A stretch of 61,892 nucleotides of DNA from Henriciella sp. (GTDB lineage Bacteria > Pseudomonadota > Alphaproteobacteria > Caulobacterales > Hyphomonadaceae): contig JAJFFK010000011.1 of NCBI GenBank assembly GCA_021776655.1, forward strand, positions 1 to 61,892. Direction: 5' to 3'. Of this stretch, positions 26,111 to 35,983 are shown in pieces. Position 1 is the stretch's first letter, and every line of letters starts with the position of its first letter. Both the position numbers and the translations under genes were made by a program. The notes beneath the pieces are model-generated. The model saw nothing but the letters and a program-made list of their open reading frames with translations. It was not told where the DNA came from and did no database searches.

Positions 26111-27043
26111 TTGAGCGTACGGACAAGAAAATATATCAAGCGGCTGTCGGCGCAATTTTCCCCCGAGGAAATACGCGATTATTTTGCCAATTCGGTATTC
26201 ATCGTATCCGCGCCGCGCTCTGGAAGTACGCTGCTCTACACTCTGCTTAGTCATAGCCCTGATGTCTGGACAATACGCGGGGAAAGCCATGGCATCTATG
26301 CCCAGTTCCCACATCTTTCAGGTGAAAATGAACGTCTCGACTCTGGCCAGCTTGATGCGACGCACGCGGATGAGACGACAGCCAGGCAGATGAGAGTGCT
26401 ATATCTTGCTCTCTTGAAGAACATTGATGATCACAGTTTTTATGACAAAATTCAAACCGGGACAGCGCGAAACATTGTCTTTCTTGAAAAGACACCAAGG
26501 AACTCGCTGAATATAAAGTTCCTGACAGCTGTCTTTCCAAAAGCCCGATTTATTTTTCTCAATCGCGACCCGCGTGAAAATATCAGCAGCCTTATTGAGG
26601 GATGGGAAACCGGAGCCAGGACAGGCCAGTTTGTTACATTTCGCAATCTTCCTGAATGGCCGCTTGGACATTGGTGTTTTATATTGCCGCCTGGATGGCA
26701 GAGTATGCGAGATAAATCTCTGGCCGAGATCGCCGCATTTCAGTGGCGGGCCTGTAATGAGATCATTCTCGATGACCTTTCGAGAATGGCGGAAGATCAG
26801 TGGTTATCTGTTTCCTATTCTGACCTGATCAGTGATCCAAGGACGCAATTGTCACGGCTTTGCGAATTTTGCCATGCCGAAATGGGTACATACCTGCAAG
26901 ATCGGAGCACAGACAATCTGGCTCTGTCTTCCTCAACAATCACGCCGCCGAAAAAAGATAAATGGAAAAGGCATGAGCATGAAATACGTCGGGAACTACC
27001 GGGACTTCAACAGATAATTGAGCGACTTGGCGCGCTTTACTGA
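26111..27043 (+). CDS. Sulfotransferase family protein
   Basis: 310-aa PAPS-dependent sulfotransferase without TPRs. The 5'-phosphosulfate loop FIVSAPRSGSTLLYTLL is near the N-terminus, and the 3'-phosphate site is ARFIFLNRDPRENISS. It is unlike the sulfotransferase at 23194 outside these motifs. The likely start is TTG at 26111, with a full AGGAGG 9 nt upstream; another TTG at 26063 lacks this. It lies 63 bp after secB and 97 bp before the hexosaminidase. Substrate unknown: protein, sugar and lipid are all possible for this family. Confidence 0.82.
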   Translation: MSVRTRKYIKRLSAQFSPEEIRDYFANSVFIVSAPRSGSTLLYTLLSHSPDVWTIRGESHGIYAQFPHLSGENERLDSGQLDATHADETTARQMRVLYLALLKNIDDHSFYDKIQTGTARNIVFLEKTPRNSLNIKFLTAVFPKARFIFLNRDPRENISSLIEGWETGARTGQFVTFRNLPEWPLGHWCFILPPGWQSMRDKSLAEIAAFQWRACNEIILDDLSRMAEDQWLSVSYSDLISDPRTQLSRLCEFCHAEMGTYLQDRSTDNLALSSSTITPPKKDKWKRHEHEIRRELPGLQQIIERLGALY

Positions 27044-27140
27044 AGGCTAACCGCGCCAGGTTTGGGTCTGACAATGCGGGATTACCCATTCAGACTTTCG
27101 TTCAGGCCAATCAAGTTCAAAACAGGAAAGAAAAGAGCAG

Positions 27141-29792
27141 ATGAGACAGAATAGATTAATCTCAACCGCGTTAGTGATGTGTCTTACCGGGTTCATGGTT
27201 TTCGCTTGTGCGCCCAACCGGGATACAAGTGAGGCTGTGGCCATAGAGCTGGATCAGGCGCAATTGGATCGTTTTGCCGATACGCTTATCGTCAAATATA
27301 CCGTTCTCAATAATCGTGTGAAAGACGTATGCGGCGATTCTGGTCGGTGCTTTTCGGTGCAGATCGATCTGTCTGTCAGAGAGGATTTTGCGGCCACAGG
27401 CTGGCAGATGTATTTCAGCCAGCTATTTCCCGTACACAAGGTCGAGAGTGAGGAATTTGAGGTTGAAACCATAAATGGTGATCTCAATCGGATTGTTCCT
27501 AACGGTAATTTTGACGGGTTTCGAGCAAGCGAAGCAAAAACGATCATCATTTATCTCGCTGGCACACACGGCAATGAGTTCGAAGCAATGCCAAATTACT
27601 ACCTTGTCGGTGACAGCCTGGAGGCGCGCATTGTCGAGAGTACGGTTCCGATCATTGATCCTGAAACCGGGTTGGAGATCATGCCGCATCTGACACCCTT
27701 TACGGATGCTGAACGACAATTCCGGATTACTGATAATGAGAAAATCGTATGGGCAAGGAGCAGCGTCCTTTTTACAGCCAATGAAGATATGTACGCGGAT
27801 CAGTCTTCCCTCAAGACGGCGATTATTCCAACCCCGTACTTTATCGACATTGATGATGGCGATAGAGTTATAGATCTCGCATCTGGGGTTGATTTTCAGC
27901 TAGTCGGTATCGATCGGCAGGAGTTGGATGTTGCTATTGACCGGCTTGGTCAATTTGGCATTACCGAGAGCAGTTCAGGAACGCAAATACGGGTCAAAGT
28001 GGAACCTGACAGCTCTCGCCTGGCTGAATCATATGAGTTGCAGATCGGTTCTAATGAAATCGAAATAACCGCTGGCGATAGTGCTGGCGCGTTTTACGCC
28101 CTGCAGACACTGGCCAACCTCGTTACTCTTGGCGACACATCTGTACCGGTTATGACGGTTCACGACCAACCCAGATATCAATATCGAGGTATGCATCTCG
28201 ACGTCGCCCGGAATTTTCATTCCAAAGAGCTGGTCCTGAAATTGCTCGATCAGATGGCGGCATACAAATTCAACAAGTTTCATTTGGATTTGGGCAATGA
28301 TGAGGGTTGGCGCTTGCAGATACCTGGTCTGCCCGAATTGACAGAGATAGGTTCAAAACGATGCCATGATCCTGCGGAATCACGTTGTCTACTGCCACAA
28401 TTGGGCAGCGGACCGTTTGCCGACACGACCGTAAATGGCTATTTCACTGTCGAGGACTATCAGGATATTCTGGTGGCTGCGGCCGCCAGACATATTCAGG
28501 TTATTCCTTCGTTCGACATGCCGGGTCACTCGCGGTCCTCTGTCAAATCGATGGAGGCACGCTATCGCCGTTTCATGGCTGAGGGTGAGGAGGCTGAAGC
28601 CTTACGCTATCTTCTCAGCGATCCTGATGATGCCAGTGTGTATAGCAGTATTCAGAATTATACCGACAATACGATCAATGTTTGTATGGAATCTTCTTAC
28701 ACATTTATCGAAAAAGTCATTTCTGAATTGCAGGTGATGCACAATCAGGCCGGTCAGCCGCTGACACGATACCATATCGGTGCAGATGAAACAGCAGGTG
28801 CCTGGAGGGATTCGCCCGCGTGCAGGCGTTTCCTCTCAGACAATGATCAGGGGATCGATGGAGTCGAAAAGCTTGGGGCATATTTTATCGAACGCGTCGC
28901 CGGGATGTTGTCCGATAAAGGTATAGAACCAGCAGGCTGGGGTGATGGAATGGGGCACACCGATCCCGCAAACATGCCACCGATTGTACAGTCAAATGCA
29001 TGGGGCCGCCTGATTGATCCGGCGCATCGGGGTGCCCACAAACACATCAATCACGGATGGGACGTGGTCAACTCAATACCGGACGCGACCTATTTCGATT
29101 TTCCGTATGAGGCGGATCCGAAAGAGCGCGGGTACTATTGGGCATCACGCAATTTGAATACGCGCAAAGTGTTCGAATTCATGCCGGACAATCTGCCCGC
29201 ACATGCTGAATTCTGGAGTGATTCAGAAGGTTTGGACCTATCGCTGAATGACGCGCTGCAAACCGGCGAGAGCGGTGAAATTATCCATCGTCCAATTGAG
29301 GAAGGCAAAGGCTTCGCAGGCGTGCAAGGCCATATCTGGTCGGAAACACTGCGTACCGATGAGCAAGTGGAATACATGGTTTTCCCGAGGCTGCTGGCCT
29401 TGGCCGAAAGGGCTTGGCACGTCGGTGACTGGGAAGTTCCCTATGATCATGAAGGTGCGAGTTATAGTCCGGAAACCAGTCATTTCAGCAGCGAAATGAG
29501 ACTAGGCCGCGACGCTGAATGGAACCGATTTGCTAACGTCCTCGAGGGCAGGGAGCTGGCCAAACTGGATCTCGCTGGCATCAATTATCGCATCCCAACA
29601 GTCGGCGCAAAAATCATGAATGGCAAACTGTTCTGCAATATTATTTTTCCGGGAATGAAGATTGAATATCGACGGGGTGAAGGCGAATGGCTGGCTTATG
29701 ATGCACCCGTTGATATCGGTAGCGAGACCGTGGAAGTCAGAGCCAGATCGGCTGACGGGATACGCATAGGTCGATCCCTGATCGTGCAGTAA
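27141..29792 (+). CDS. Beta-N-acetylhexosaminidase, GH20 lipoprotein
   Basis: 883-aa chitobiase-type enzyme that removes terminal GlcNAc from chitin oligomers. A lipoprotein signal ends at the lipobox VFAC (Cys23). Then come an N-terminal CHB_HEX carbohydrate-binding domain, a GH20b domain and the catalytic TIM barrel, with YRGMHLDVARNFH at its start and the catalytic pair D549-E550 in HIGADETAG. WSETLRTDEQVEYMVFPRLLALAERAW is the conserved end of the barrel, followed by a C-terminal chitobiase domain. It should act in the periplasm or on the cell surface and supply GlcNAc to NagE. Confidence 0.93.
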   Translation: MRQNRLISTALVMCLTGFMVFACAPNRDTSEAVAIELDQAQLDRFADTLIVKYTVLNNRVKDVCGDSGRCFSVQIDLSVREDFAATGWQMYFSQLFPVHKVESEEFEVETINGDLNRIVPNGNFDGFRASEAKTIIIYLAGTHGNEFEAMPNYYLVGDSLEARIVESTVPIIDPETGLEIMPHLTPFTDAERQFRITDNEKIVWARSSVLFTANEDMYADQSSLKTAIIPTPYFIDIDDGDRVIDLASGVDFQLVGIDRQELDVAIDRLGQFGITESSSGTQIRVKVEPDSSRLAESYELQIGSNEIEITAGDSAGAFYALQTLANLVTLGDTSVPVMTVHDQPRYQYRGMHLDVARNFHSKELVLKLLDQMAAYKFNKFHLDLGNDEGWRLQIPGLPELTEIGSKRCHDPAESRCLLPQLGSGPFADTTVNGYFTVEDYQDILVAAAARHIQVIPSFDMPGHSRSSVKSMEARYRRFMAEGEEAEALRYLLSDPDDASVYSSIQNYTDNTINVCMESSYTFIEKVISELQVMHNQAGQPLTRYHIGADETAGAWRDSPACRRFLSDNDQGIDGVEKLGAYFIERVAGMLSDKGIEPAGWGDGMGHTDPANMPPIVQSNAWGRLIDPAHRGAHKHINHGWDVVNSIPDATYFDFPYEADPKERGYYWASRNLNTRKVFEFMPDNLPAHAEFWSDSEGLDLSLNDALQTGESGEIIHRPIEEGKGFAGVQGHIWSETLRTDEQVEYMVFPRLLALAERAWHVGDWEVPYDHEGASYSPETSHFSSEMRLGRDAEWNRFANVLEGRELAKLDLAGINYRIPTVGAKIMNGKLFCNIIFPGMKIEYRRGEGEWLAYDAPVDIGSETVEVRARSADGIRIGRSLIVQ

Positions 29793-30183
29793 ACGGACAG
29801 TATTTGCACGATCTAATCGTGCCAGATAAAGGCGAGTTCTCGGCCCGGTTGTCGAGCCACCCCCTCCGGTGTCCTGACGGGTTTCATTGCCAATGATCTG
29901 AGGCGGTTGGTGATAATGACTCTTGGGTTACCATATCGCTTCATGGCTTTCCTTTGACAATTCCCATGGCAAAGCCAGAGACCCCTGCGCGACAACGAAA
30001 AGACCAGAAGAAGGGAGGGCTTGAAACAAAGGCGCTTGCAGCGCGCCAAACACACTGCTTAACTGAAACCAAGATGAGCCAAACCTCCTGCAAGTCAGGC
30101 TGACAACTGTCAGCAAATAATCTGACGACGGGCAAGGATTTGAGCTACAGAAATGCTGGCAAAGCTAATACGGGGATAAGCCG
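29793..30183. other. Intergenic region with a palindrome before LysR
   Basis: 391 bp without a supported gene. GCTGACA-AC-TGTCAGC (30099-30114) is a 7-bp-arm palindrome about 70 bp before the LysR start, and TCTGACG follows at about 30120. It could be a LysR autoregulatory site. Short frames here have no recognisable features. Confidence 0.45.
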
Positions 30184-31086
30184 ATGCGAGTGCGTCATAT
30201 TGAAGTTTTTTATTCGGTGTATCGGCATAAATCGATCAGTGCGGCGGCGCGAACCCTGAATATATCCCAGCCAGCACTGAGCAAGGCATTGCGACATGCA
30301 GAAGACCAGTTTGGGTTTCCTTTGTTCACACGTACGGGACGAGGTCTCAGTCCAACGAATGAAGCGCATCGTTTGTACGAAGATGTGAAGCGCGTCTTTG
30401 AAGATATTGCGCATGTCAAACGGACAACACTTGATCTGCAACAGTCCGGAGGCGGGCGGCTCAAAGTATCTACAGTTACCGGTCTCAGCTATGAAATTCT
30501 GCCGCGCACCATCGCTCGGGTACGTAAATTACGCCCTGATACAAGCTTCGAAATTCAGACGCTTCATTACGGTGACCTTATATTGTCTTTGCGTGCTTTT
30601 GAGACCGATATTGGTCTTGTGTTTGAGGCCCCAATTCATGATGGGCTTGCCTGCATCCAGGCAGGTGAAGCAGAGTTCGCCTGTGTATATGCTGAGAACC
30701 AGTTGAATCATGCCAATGATCGAATTCAAATCGAAGAATTGGAAGGCCAGGACTTCATTACGCTCAATCCTGAAGGCCCATTAGGAGGTAAGCTCAATAG
30801 TGCATTGGAGGGGGCTGCCATAACGATAGATCCAGTGGTGGTCGCCGAATCCTGCTTTGTCGCTAAAAGCCTCGTCATGTGCGGCCTTGGAACCACGATC
30901 GTGGATGAATTTACGGCCAGGTCGCCCGGCTATCTGGGGCTGGCCAGCCGCAAACTGGCTCCGCCCGTTCCTATAAATATCAATGCGCTCTACCTTGAGG
31001 GGAGACCATTGTCTGGAATTGGCAGGCAATTCCTTGCCGCACTGGAATCAGAATTACAGGAATGGCAATCAATCAAGCGTGACTGA
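30184..31086 (+). CDS. LysR-family transcriptional regulator
   Basis: 300-aa LysR regulator. The N-terminal winged helix-turn-helix is clear (IEVFYSVYRHKSISAAARTLNISQPALSKALRHAEDQFGFPLFTR), followed by a periplasmic-binding-like effector domain. It is in the same orientation as the CapA, TonB receptor and M14 genes that follow. A LysR-type T-N11-A motif with dyad symmetry lies before the TonB receptor (32646-32660), so it probably regulates that locus. The effector is unknown. Confidence 0.9.
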   Translation: MRVRHIEVFYSVYRHKSISAAARTLNISQPALSKALRHAEDQFGFPLFTRTGRGLSPTNEAHRLYEDVKRVFEDIAHVKRTTLDLQQSGGGRLKVSTVTGLSYEILPRTIARVRKLRPDTSFEIQTLHYGDLILSLRAFETDIGLVFEAPIHDGLACIQAGEAEFACVYAENQLNHANDRIQIEELEGQDFITLNPEGPLGGKLNSALEGAAITIDPVVVAESCFVAKSLVMCGLGTTIVDEFTARSPGYLGLASRKLAPPVPININALYLEGRPLSGIGRQFLAALESELQEWQSIKRD

Positions 31087-31276
31087 ATCAATCTTATGCC
31101 TTGTGCGGCGGCGTCCCCGGGATGAAGTATGTATCGACATTCCAGGGCTTGGGTTGTGAACGGGTGCAATTTGCCAAGTGATAAGTGCTTGCCAGAGCAA
31201 CTTCGAAGGGTCATCAGGGTCTATTGAAATCTTGTGCATGATATTTCAAGTCGGCAAATAATGGAGGAAAACCCAT

Positions 31277-32518
31277 ATGAATCAGCGACGAATAGTCTTC
31301 ACTCTGGTCAGCGTTGCCTTATGCAGCTTGGTCTCAGCTTGCACAAATGCCTTGGCGGAGGTGGCAGAATCCGACGGTCCAGTAACAATACTTGCCGCCG
31401 GTGATGTTGAGTGGAGTCGGCGTGTCCGAGCCCCAGAATACTATGCAGGCAGTGAGGATATTGGATCTATATTCCGCGATGATGGTTGGCGCAGATTACC
31501 TTTCGTTGCAAGTGAAGAGAGCCGCTCCTTTATCGAGAGTGAATATGGCCGAGCCCCTGAAACGGCTGAATCGCATCACCTCACTGCATTACAGTTTGGT
31601 CTCGAATTTGATGATGAGCGTGAGCGGGATCGCTATCCATTTGCGAAAGTCGCAGATACATTGCGGGCTGCCGATATTGCATTTCTGAATCTGGAAACGC
31701 CGCTTTCAGAGAATGGTCGCCTCAGTGGGGCTTTTCGTACACCGCCAGCTTTCGCCAAGGCGCTTTCATGGGCTGGTGTCGATCTTGTCTCAACGGCAAA
31801 TAATCATGCCTTCGATGCCGAAGGTGAAGGCATATTGGACACGATCACCGCACTGACGCAAGCACATGTGCGCCATGTTGGAACAGGGCGAAACCTAGCC
31901 GAGGCGACAACCCCGGAAATCTTCAATGTGAAGGGCGTGCGCGTCGCATTTCTGGCTTATACTTACGGGGTCAACCCAACGGTGACACCACTTGGCTTCG
32001 CCACGGAAGCGCGATCCGGGGCCGCGCCGCTCGATCCTTTCCTCATACGGGAGAATATAGAGCAGGCACGCGGCGACGCAGATATTGTTATCCTCTCCCT
32101 GCATTGGGGGCTGGAAAACGAGACAGAGATCCACCCGGCAGCAATCGAATTTGCGCATGACCTGATTGATGCGGGGGCTGATGTCATTATTGGTCATCAT
32201 CCGCATGTGCCGCGCGGCGTTGAGGCATATGGTGATGGATTGATTGTCTATTCTCTCGGCAATTTCATTTTCGGCCACAATCATGACTATTGGGCGGACA
32301 ATTTTATTGTCGAAATGACTGTCGGCAAGACGGGTTTGTTATCGGCGCAGATACGTCCTGTTGCTGGCAGTGGTCAAAGTCTTTTTCAACCCTATTTGCT
32401 GGAGGGGCAAAACGCTCTTTCAGTGCTGGAATTGATCCAGGAACGTTCGGCAGTCTTGGGGACTGAAGTCAAAATAGTCGGCAATGCGGGCATTATATCA
32501 CTCAACAAGCCTGAGTAA
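31277..32518 (+). CDS. CapA-family (poly-gamma-glutamate capsule-type) metallophosphatase-fold lipoprotein
   Basis: 413-aa predicted lipoprotein (signal peptide, lipobox LVSAC near residue 22) with the CapA/PgsA fold. Family motifs are ILAAGDVEW at the start of the domain, FLNLETPLS, VSTANNHAFDAEGEGILDT, VILSLHWG, DVIIGHHPHVPRGVEAYGDGLIVYSLGNFIF. In Bacillus, CapA helps poly-gamma-glutamate synthesis or export, but homologues are also found near TonB receptors and peptidases in proteobacteria. With no CapB or CapC nearby, a role in catabolism or polymer sensing is more likely than capsule formation. GGAGGA precedes the start. Confidence 0.87.
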   Translation: MNQRRIVFTLVSVALCSLVSACTNALAEVAESDGPVTILAAGDVEWSRRVRAPEYYAGSEDIGSIFRDDGWRRLPFVASEESRSFIESEYGRAPETAESHHLTALQFGLEFDDERERDRYPFAKVADTLRAADIAFLNLETPLSENGRLSGAFRTPPAFAKALSWAGVDLVSTANNHAFDAEGEGILDTITALTQAHVRHVGTGRNLAEATTPEIFNVKGVRVAFLAYTYGVNPTVTPLGFATEARSGAAPLDPFLIRENIEQARGDADIVILSLHWGLENETEIHPAAIEFAHDLIDAGADVIIGHHPHVPRGVEAYGDGLIVYSLGNFIFGHNHDYWADNFIVEMTVGKTGLLSAQIRPVAGSGQSLFQPYLLEGQNALSVLELIQERSAVLGTEVKIVGNAGIISLNKPE

Positions 32519-32645
32519 GTTCGAGTAAATTTTTCAAAGCCAGCTTTTGGCAAGGGTTACTTTCCCCTCGATCGCGCTGTTATTCTTAATTGTGTCGCGC
32601 TTTTGTCACTATTTTTGTCCGCTGAGGCAGGAATTACCCTTAAGT

Positions 32646-32660
32646 ATAACTATTGGTTAT
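32646..32660. promoter_or_regulatory. LysR-type binding motif upstream of the TonB receptor
   Basis: ATAAC-TATTG-GTTAT is a perfect 5-bp inverted repeat containing T-N11-A, the classical LysR motif, about 110 bp before the receptor start. The adjacent lysR gene makes this a likely target. The remaining 32519-32768 contains no gene. Confidence 0.5.
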
Positions 32661-32768
32661 GGGGCTAGGCTTTATCGGAAATTGTCGCTTTCGTGTCCGA
32701 AAGTAAACTTCACGTAATGGCCGCTCTTTTTGGCTGTGTCGTGAGAATTCACCGTGGAAGGAAGATCA

Positions 32769-35700
32769 ATGCCGAATATTACAAAAATTAGGAAACAGAG
32801 CCAGATCAAGAAATGGCTGCTGGCCACAGCTGTCTTGCCGGGCATTTTTTCGGGTGCAGCTGCATTTGCTCAAGCGCAAACTGATACAGATGAAACGCTT
32901 ACTCAAGACGTCGTCATCGTAACAGGTACCCACGTTAAAGGGGCTAGTGTAACCGATACTTTGCCCGTTACGCTCGTTTCCAAGAGCGATATTGATGCAC
33001 TTGGCAGTTTCGATGGTGACAACCTCATTCGCTCGCTGCCTGGTCAGGGCGAAGTTGATTTTCGTGATGACAATAACAACACGGTAAACAATTCACGCGG
33101 TGATATTTCATCGATTAACCTGCGCTCCATCGGGCCTGGCAATACATTGGTGCTTCTTAACGGACGCCGCGTAGTCAACCATCCTGGAACACAGACGAAA
33201 AACCTCGTTCCAGCCACGACAGTAAACGTAAATGCTCTACCTATTGCCGGGATCGCCCGTGTAGAAGTCCTGAATGATGGTGCTTCGGCTTTATATGGTT
33301 CAGATGCTGTTGCGGGTGTGTTCAACACAATTTTGGATACGAACTTTGAAGGCTTTTCAGCCTCCTTGCGGGCGAGTAAGGCCGAGAGCACGGGTTTGAA
33401 TGAGCAGCAGGTTACAATCAAAGCTGGCAAGTCGTTCAACGAGGGGCGCACAAACCTTTCTTTTGCAGGCAGTTTTGCTTTGCGCAACGGACTCAACTCA
33501 AATGAGCTTGCTTTGTCAGCAAACTCGGACCAGCGCGGTTTTCTGGTCGGGACAACTTTTGAGGGTGATACCTCTTTTGACAATCGCCATACCAGAACAG
33601 CCTGGGGCCAGTTCACACTGAACACAAGCAGTGCGACACGGGTTGCTCAGAACGGCGTGAATCTGACAACATCCAGCGGCAGATTCCATATCCAGCCGGA
33701 CACATTTTCTGGCTGCCTGGGGACTACGGAAACTGATCTGGCGACGCCAGGTATTTGTATCGATGGCAGCTCGCTTGACCGCGACTTGCGCCACAATCGC
33801 GGCGCGGACCGCTCGCTGATTTCTGACAGAGACAGGGTCAATGCCTTTGTCTTCCTCAATCATGAGCTTACTGACAGCATCGATGTTTACGGTGAGCTTG
33901 GGTATTATCGGGCTGAAACAGATGCCACGATTGAAGCCATCACCCCGATCTCCAGTGGCGACATCGTTGTGCCGGCAAACAATTATTGGAACCCGTTTGG
34001 TCCGGTTAATTTCTCCGATGGAACTTTAAACCCCAATCGTCTGCCTGGTCTGACCAATGTGCCGATTGAAGGATTGCCAGTGTTTGTTGATGGCGCTCGC
34101 TATCGTCTGACTGAGCTTGGCCGCCGGAATGTGAATGTGGTCAATACGACATTCCGTTCTCTTTTGGGTGCCCGTGGTGAGTTTGGCGAAACAGGTTGGG
34201 ATTGGGACAGTGCTGCGCTCTATTCACGTGCCAGAACAACGGATGTTACTGACAATCGGGTCTCATCAACCTTGTTTGCTCAGGCCCTCGATAATGAAAC
34301 GCCGGACGCATTCAACGTTTTCAACGGTGCAGATCCGAATAATCCCAACTCACTGGATAGCACCACCAATCCGCAGAGTGTCATCGATACATTTCTGATC
34401 GATATTGAGCGTCAAAGCACAACCGAGTTGGCTCTGATTGATTTCAAAGTATCGAACGGCGATATATTTGAACTTCCAGGTGGCTCTCTTGGTATCGCAC
34501 TGGGTGTTGAGGCACGGTATGAATCCTATGATGAGGACCGTGATGACCGCCTTGATGGCACCATCAGCTTTACCAATCCCGTAACCGGCGACTTTACTGC
34601 CAGTGACGCCATGGGCTCGTCGCCGACATTTGACTCTAGCGGATCACGTGAAGTCTATTCAGCGTTTGGTGAGCTTCTGGTTCCGGTCATTGGTGAAGAT
34701 CAGAACATTCCTTTTGTACGTAGCTTGAGCGCGCAGCTCGCGGTACGTATTGAAGAGTTTTCTGATATTGGGTCCAGCGGACTAAAGCCACGTATAGCAG
34801 GTAACTGGGAAGTCTTTGACTGGCTTCAGGGCCGCGCGTCCTGGTCGGAAGGCTTCAGAGCTCCGAACTTGCAGCAAATCAATGAATTGGGTGTCTCCCG
34901 TTCGAATACGCGTCAGGATAATATCTTCTGTGAAGCGGGCGTACGAAATGGCACATTTGCTAATTTTGCGGCTTGTGACGGGTTTACGGAATCGCGTGAG
35001 GAACAGCGTCAAGGTAACCCGGATTTGACTCCTGAAGAGGACGAAAACCTTACATTTGGTGTCGTCCTTGACCCGGTCAGCATGACCGGCGACCTTGGTT
35101 TCCTTAATGGCTTTACCGCCACGGTTGACTGGTGGAAAATCGATCAGACAGATGTTGTCGGTATCTTTGGAGGTAGCAACCACGTCAATCTGGACTACGC
35201 GTTACGTGTTGCCGGTTCATCAAACCCAGGTGTTGTGCGCGCTGCTCCAACCGTCGATCAGGTCGCCTTCTTTGCCGGAACCGGAATTGATGCGGTGGGT
35301 GATATCATTTCCATTCAGGACACTTACCTCAACCTGTTGCCGCGTACGATCAAAGGCGTCGATTACGCTATATATTACCGGCTTGATGACACGGCGGTTG
35401 GCGATTTCAATTTCAAGGTCAATGTTGCGCGTATGAAGCGGTTTGATATCGAGCCGTCAGAAAGGGATCTGATAATTACTGATGCGCTTGCAGCAGGTGC
35501 GATTGATCCATCGGTTACGGTCGCAAATTCTGGCAGCATTATTGAGCGGAATGGAACGCCGAAATATCGTGGCACGACAACGGTAGCCTGGACCCACCCT
35601 AGTGGATTTGGTGCCGGTGGACTGGCCAGATATGTTGGCAAATTCATTGACACTGGTGCGGGCCTTGATTCGAATGGCGATCCACATGTGATCAAGAAAT

Positions 35701-35894
35701 GGATTACGGCTAATGCCTATGTCCAATACGAACATCAAGGTGATGGCTTGCTGACAGATACAAGGTTCCGCTTTGGTATCAACAATATTACCGATGAAGC
35801 CCCACGTCAGGATGATGAGATCCGAGGCTTCAAATCCAGCATGCATAATGGACGTGGCCGGGTCTTCTATATTGATCTTAAGAAAAGCTTCTAA
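32769..35894 (+). CDS. TonB-dependent outer-membrane receptor (large)
   Basis: 1041-aa receptor. The signal peptide ends at AAAFAQA (about residue 36). A TonB-box-like stretch (DVVIVTGTHVKG) leads to a plug with SINLRSIGPGNTLVLLNGRRVV and RVEVLNDGASALYGSDAVAGVFN, which marks the receptor class common in alphaproteobacteria for peptides and other large nutrients. The barrel ends in VFYIDLKKSF with terminal Phe. ATG 32769 has GGAAGGA just upstream; a GTG 15 nt earlier would skip it. The neighbours are two exported M14 peptidases, so a peptide-like substrate is a fair guess. Confidence 0.92.
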   Translation: MPNITKIRKQSQIKKWLLATAVLPGIFSGAAAFAQAQTDTDETLTQDVVIVTGTHVKGASVTDTLPVTLVSKSDIDALGSFDGDNLIRSLPGQGEVDFRDDNNNTVNNSRGDISSINLRSIGPGNTLVLLNGRRVVNHPGTQTKNLVPATTVNVNALPIAGIARVEVLNDGASALYGSDAVAGVFNTILDTNFEGFSASLRASKAESTGLNEQQVTIKAGKSFNEGRTNLSFAGSFALRNGLNSNELALSANSDQRGFLVGTTFEGDTSFDNRHTRTAWGQFTLNTSSATRVAQNGVNLTTSSGRFHIQPDTFSGCLGTTETDLATPGICIDGSSLDRDLRHNRGADRSLISDRDRVNAFVFLNHELTDSIDVYGELGYYRAETDATIEAITPISSGDIVVPANNYWNPFGPVNFSDGTLNPNRLPGLTNVPIEGLPVFVDGARYRLTELGRRNVNVVNTTFRSLLGARGEFGETGWDWDSAALYSRARTTDVTDNRVSSTLFAQALDNETPDAFNVFNGADPNNPNSLDSTTNPQSVIDTFLIDIERQSTTELALIDFKVSNGDIFELPGGSLGIALGVEARYESYDEDRDDRLDGTISFTNPVTGDFTASDAMGSSPTFDSSGSREVYSAFGELLVPVIGEDQNIPFVRSLSAQLAVRIEEFSDIGSSGLKPRIAGNWEVFDWLQGRASWSEGFRAPNLQQINELGVSRSNTRQDNIFCEAGVRNGTFANFAACDGFTESREEQRQGNPDLTPEEDENLTFGVVLDPVSMTGDLGFLNGFTATVDWWKIDQTDVVGIFGGSNHVNLDYALRVAGSSNPGVVRAAPTVDQVAFFAGTGIDAVGDIISIQDTYLNLLPRTIKGVDYAIYYRLDDTAVGDFNFKVNVARMKRFDIEPSERDLIITDALAAGAIDPSVTVANSGSIIERNGTPKYRGTTTVAWTHPSGFGAGGLARYVGKFIDTGAGLDSNGDPHVIKKWITANAYVQYEHQGDGLLTDTRFRFGINNITDEAPRQDDEIRGFKSSMHNGRGRVFYIDLKKSF

Positions 35895-35945
35895 TCCTTA
35901 TGGACGATTGTCACCACAAAGAATGTTGCGGTGAATTTGGGAAAA

Positions 35946-35969
35946 GGGGGCGGTTTCGCCCCCTTTTTT
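35946..35969 (+). terminator. Strong terminator between the receptor and the first M14 gene
   Basis: GGGGGCG-GTTT-CGCCCCC followed by TTTTTT is a textbook Rho-independent terminator. It ends only 14 nt before the next start codon, so the M14 genes must depend on read-through from the receptor gene or on a promoter within it. Confidence 0.9.
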
Positions 35970-35983
35970 CGTGAGGAAATCTG

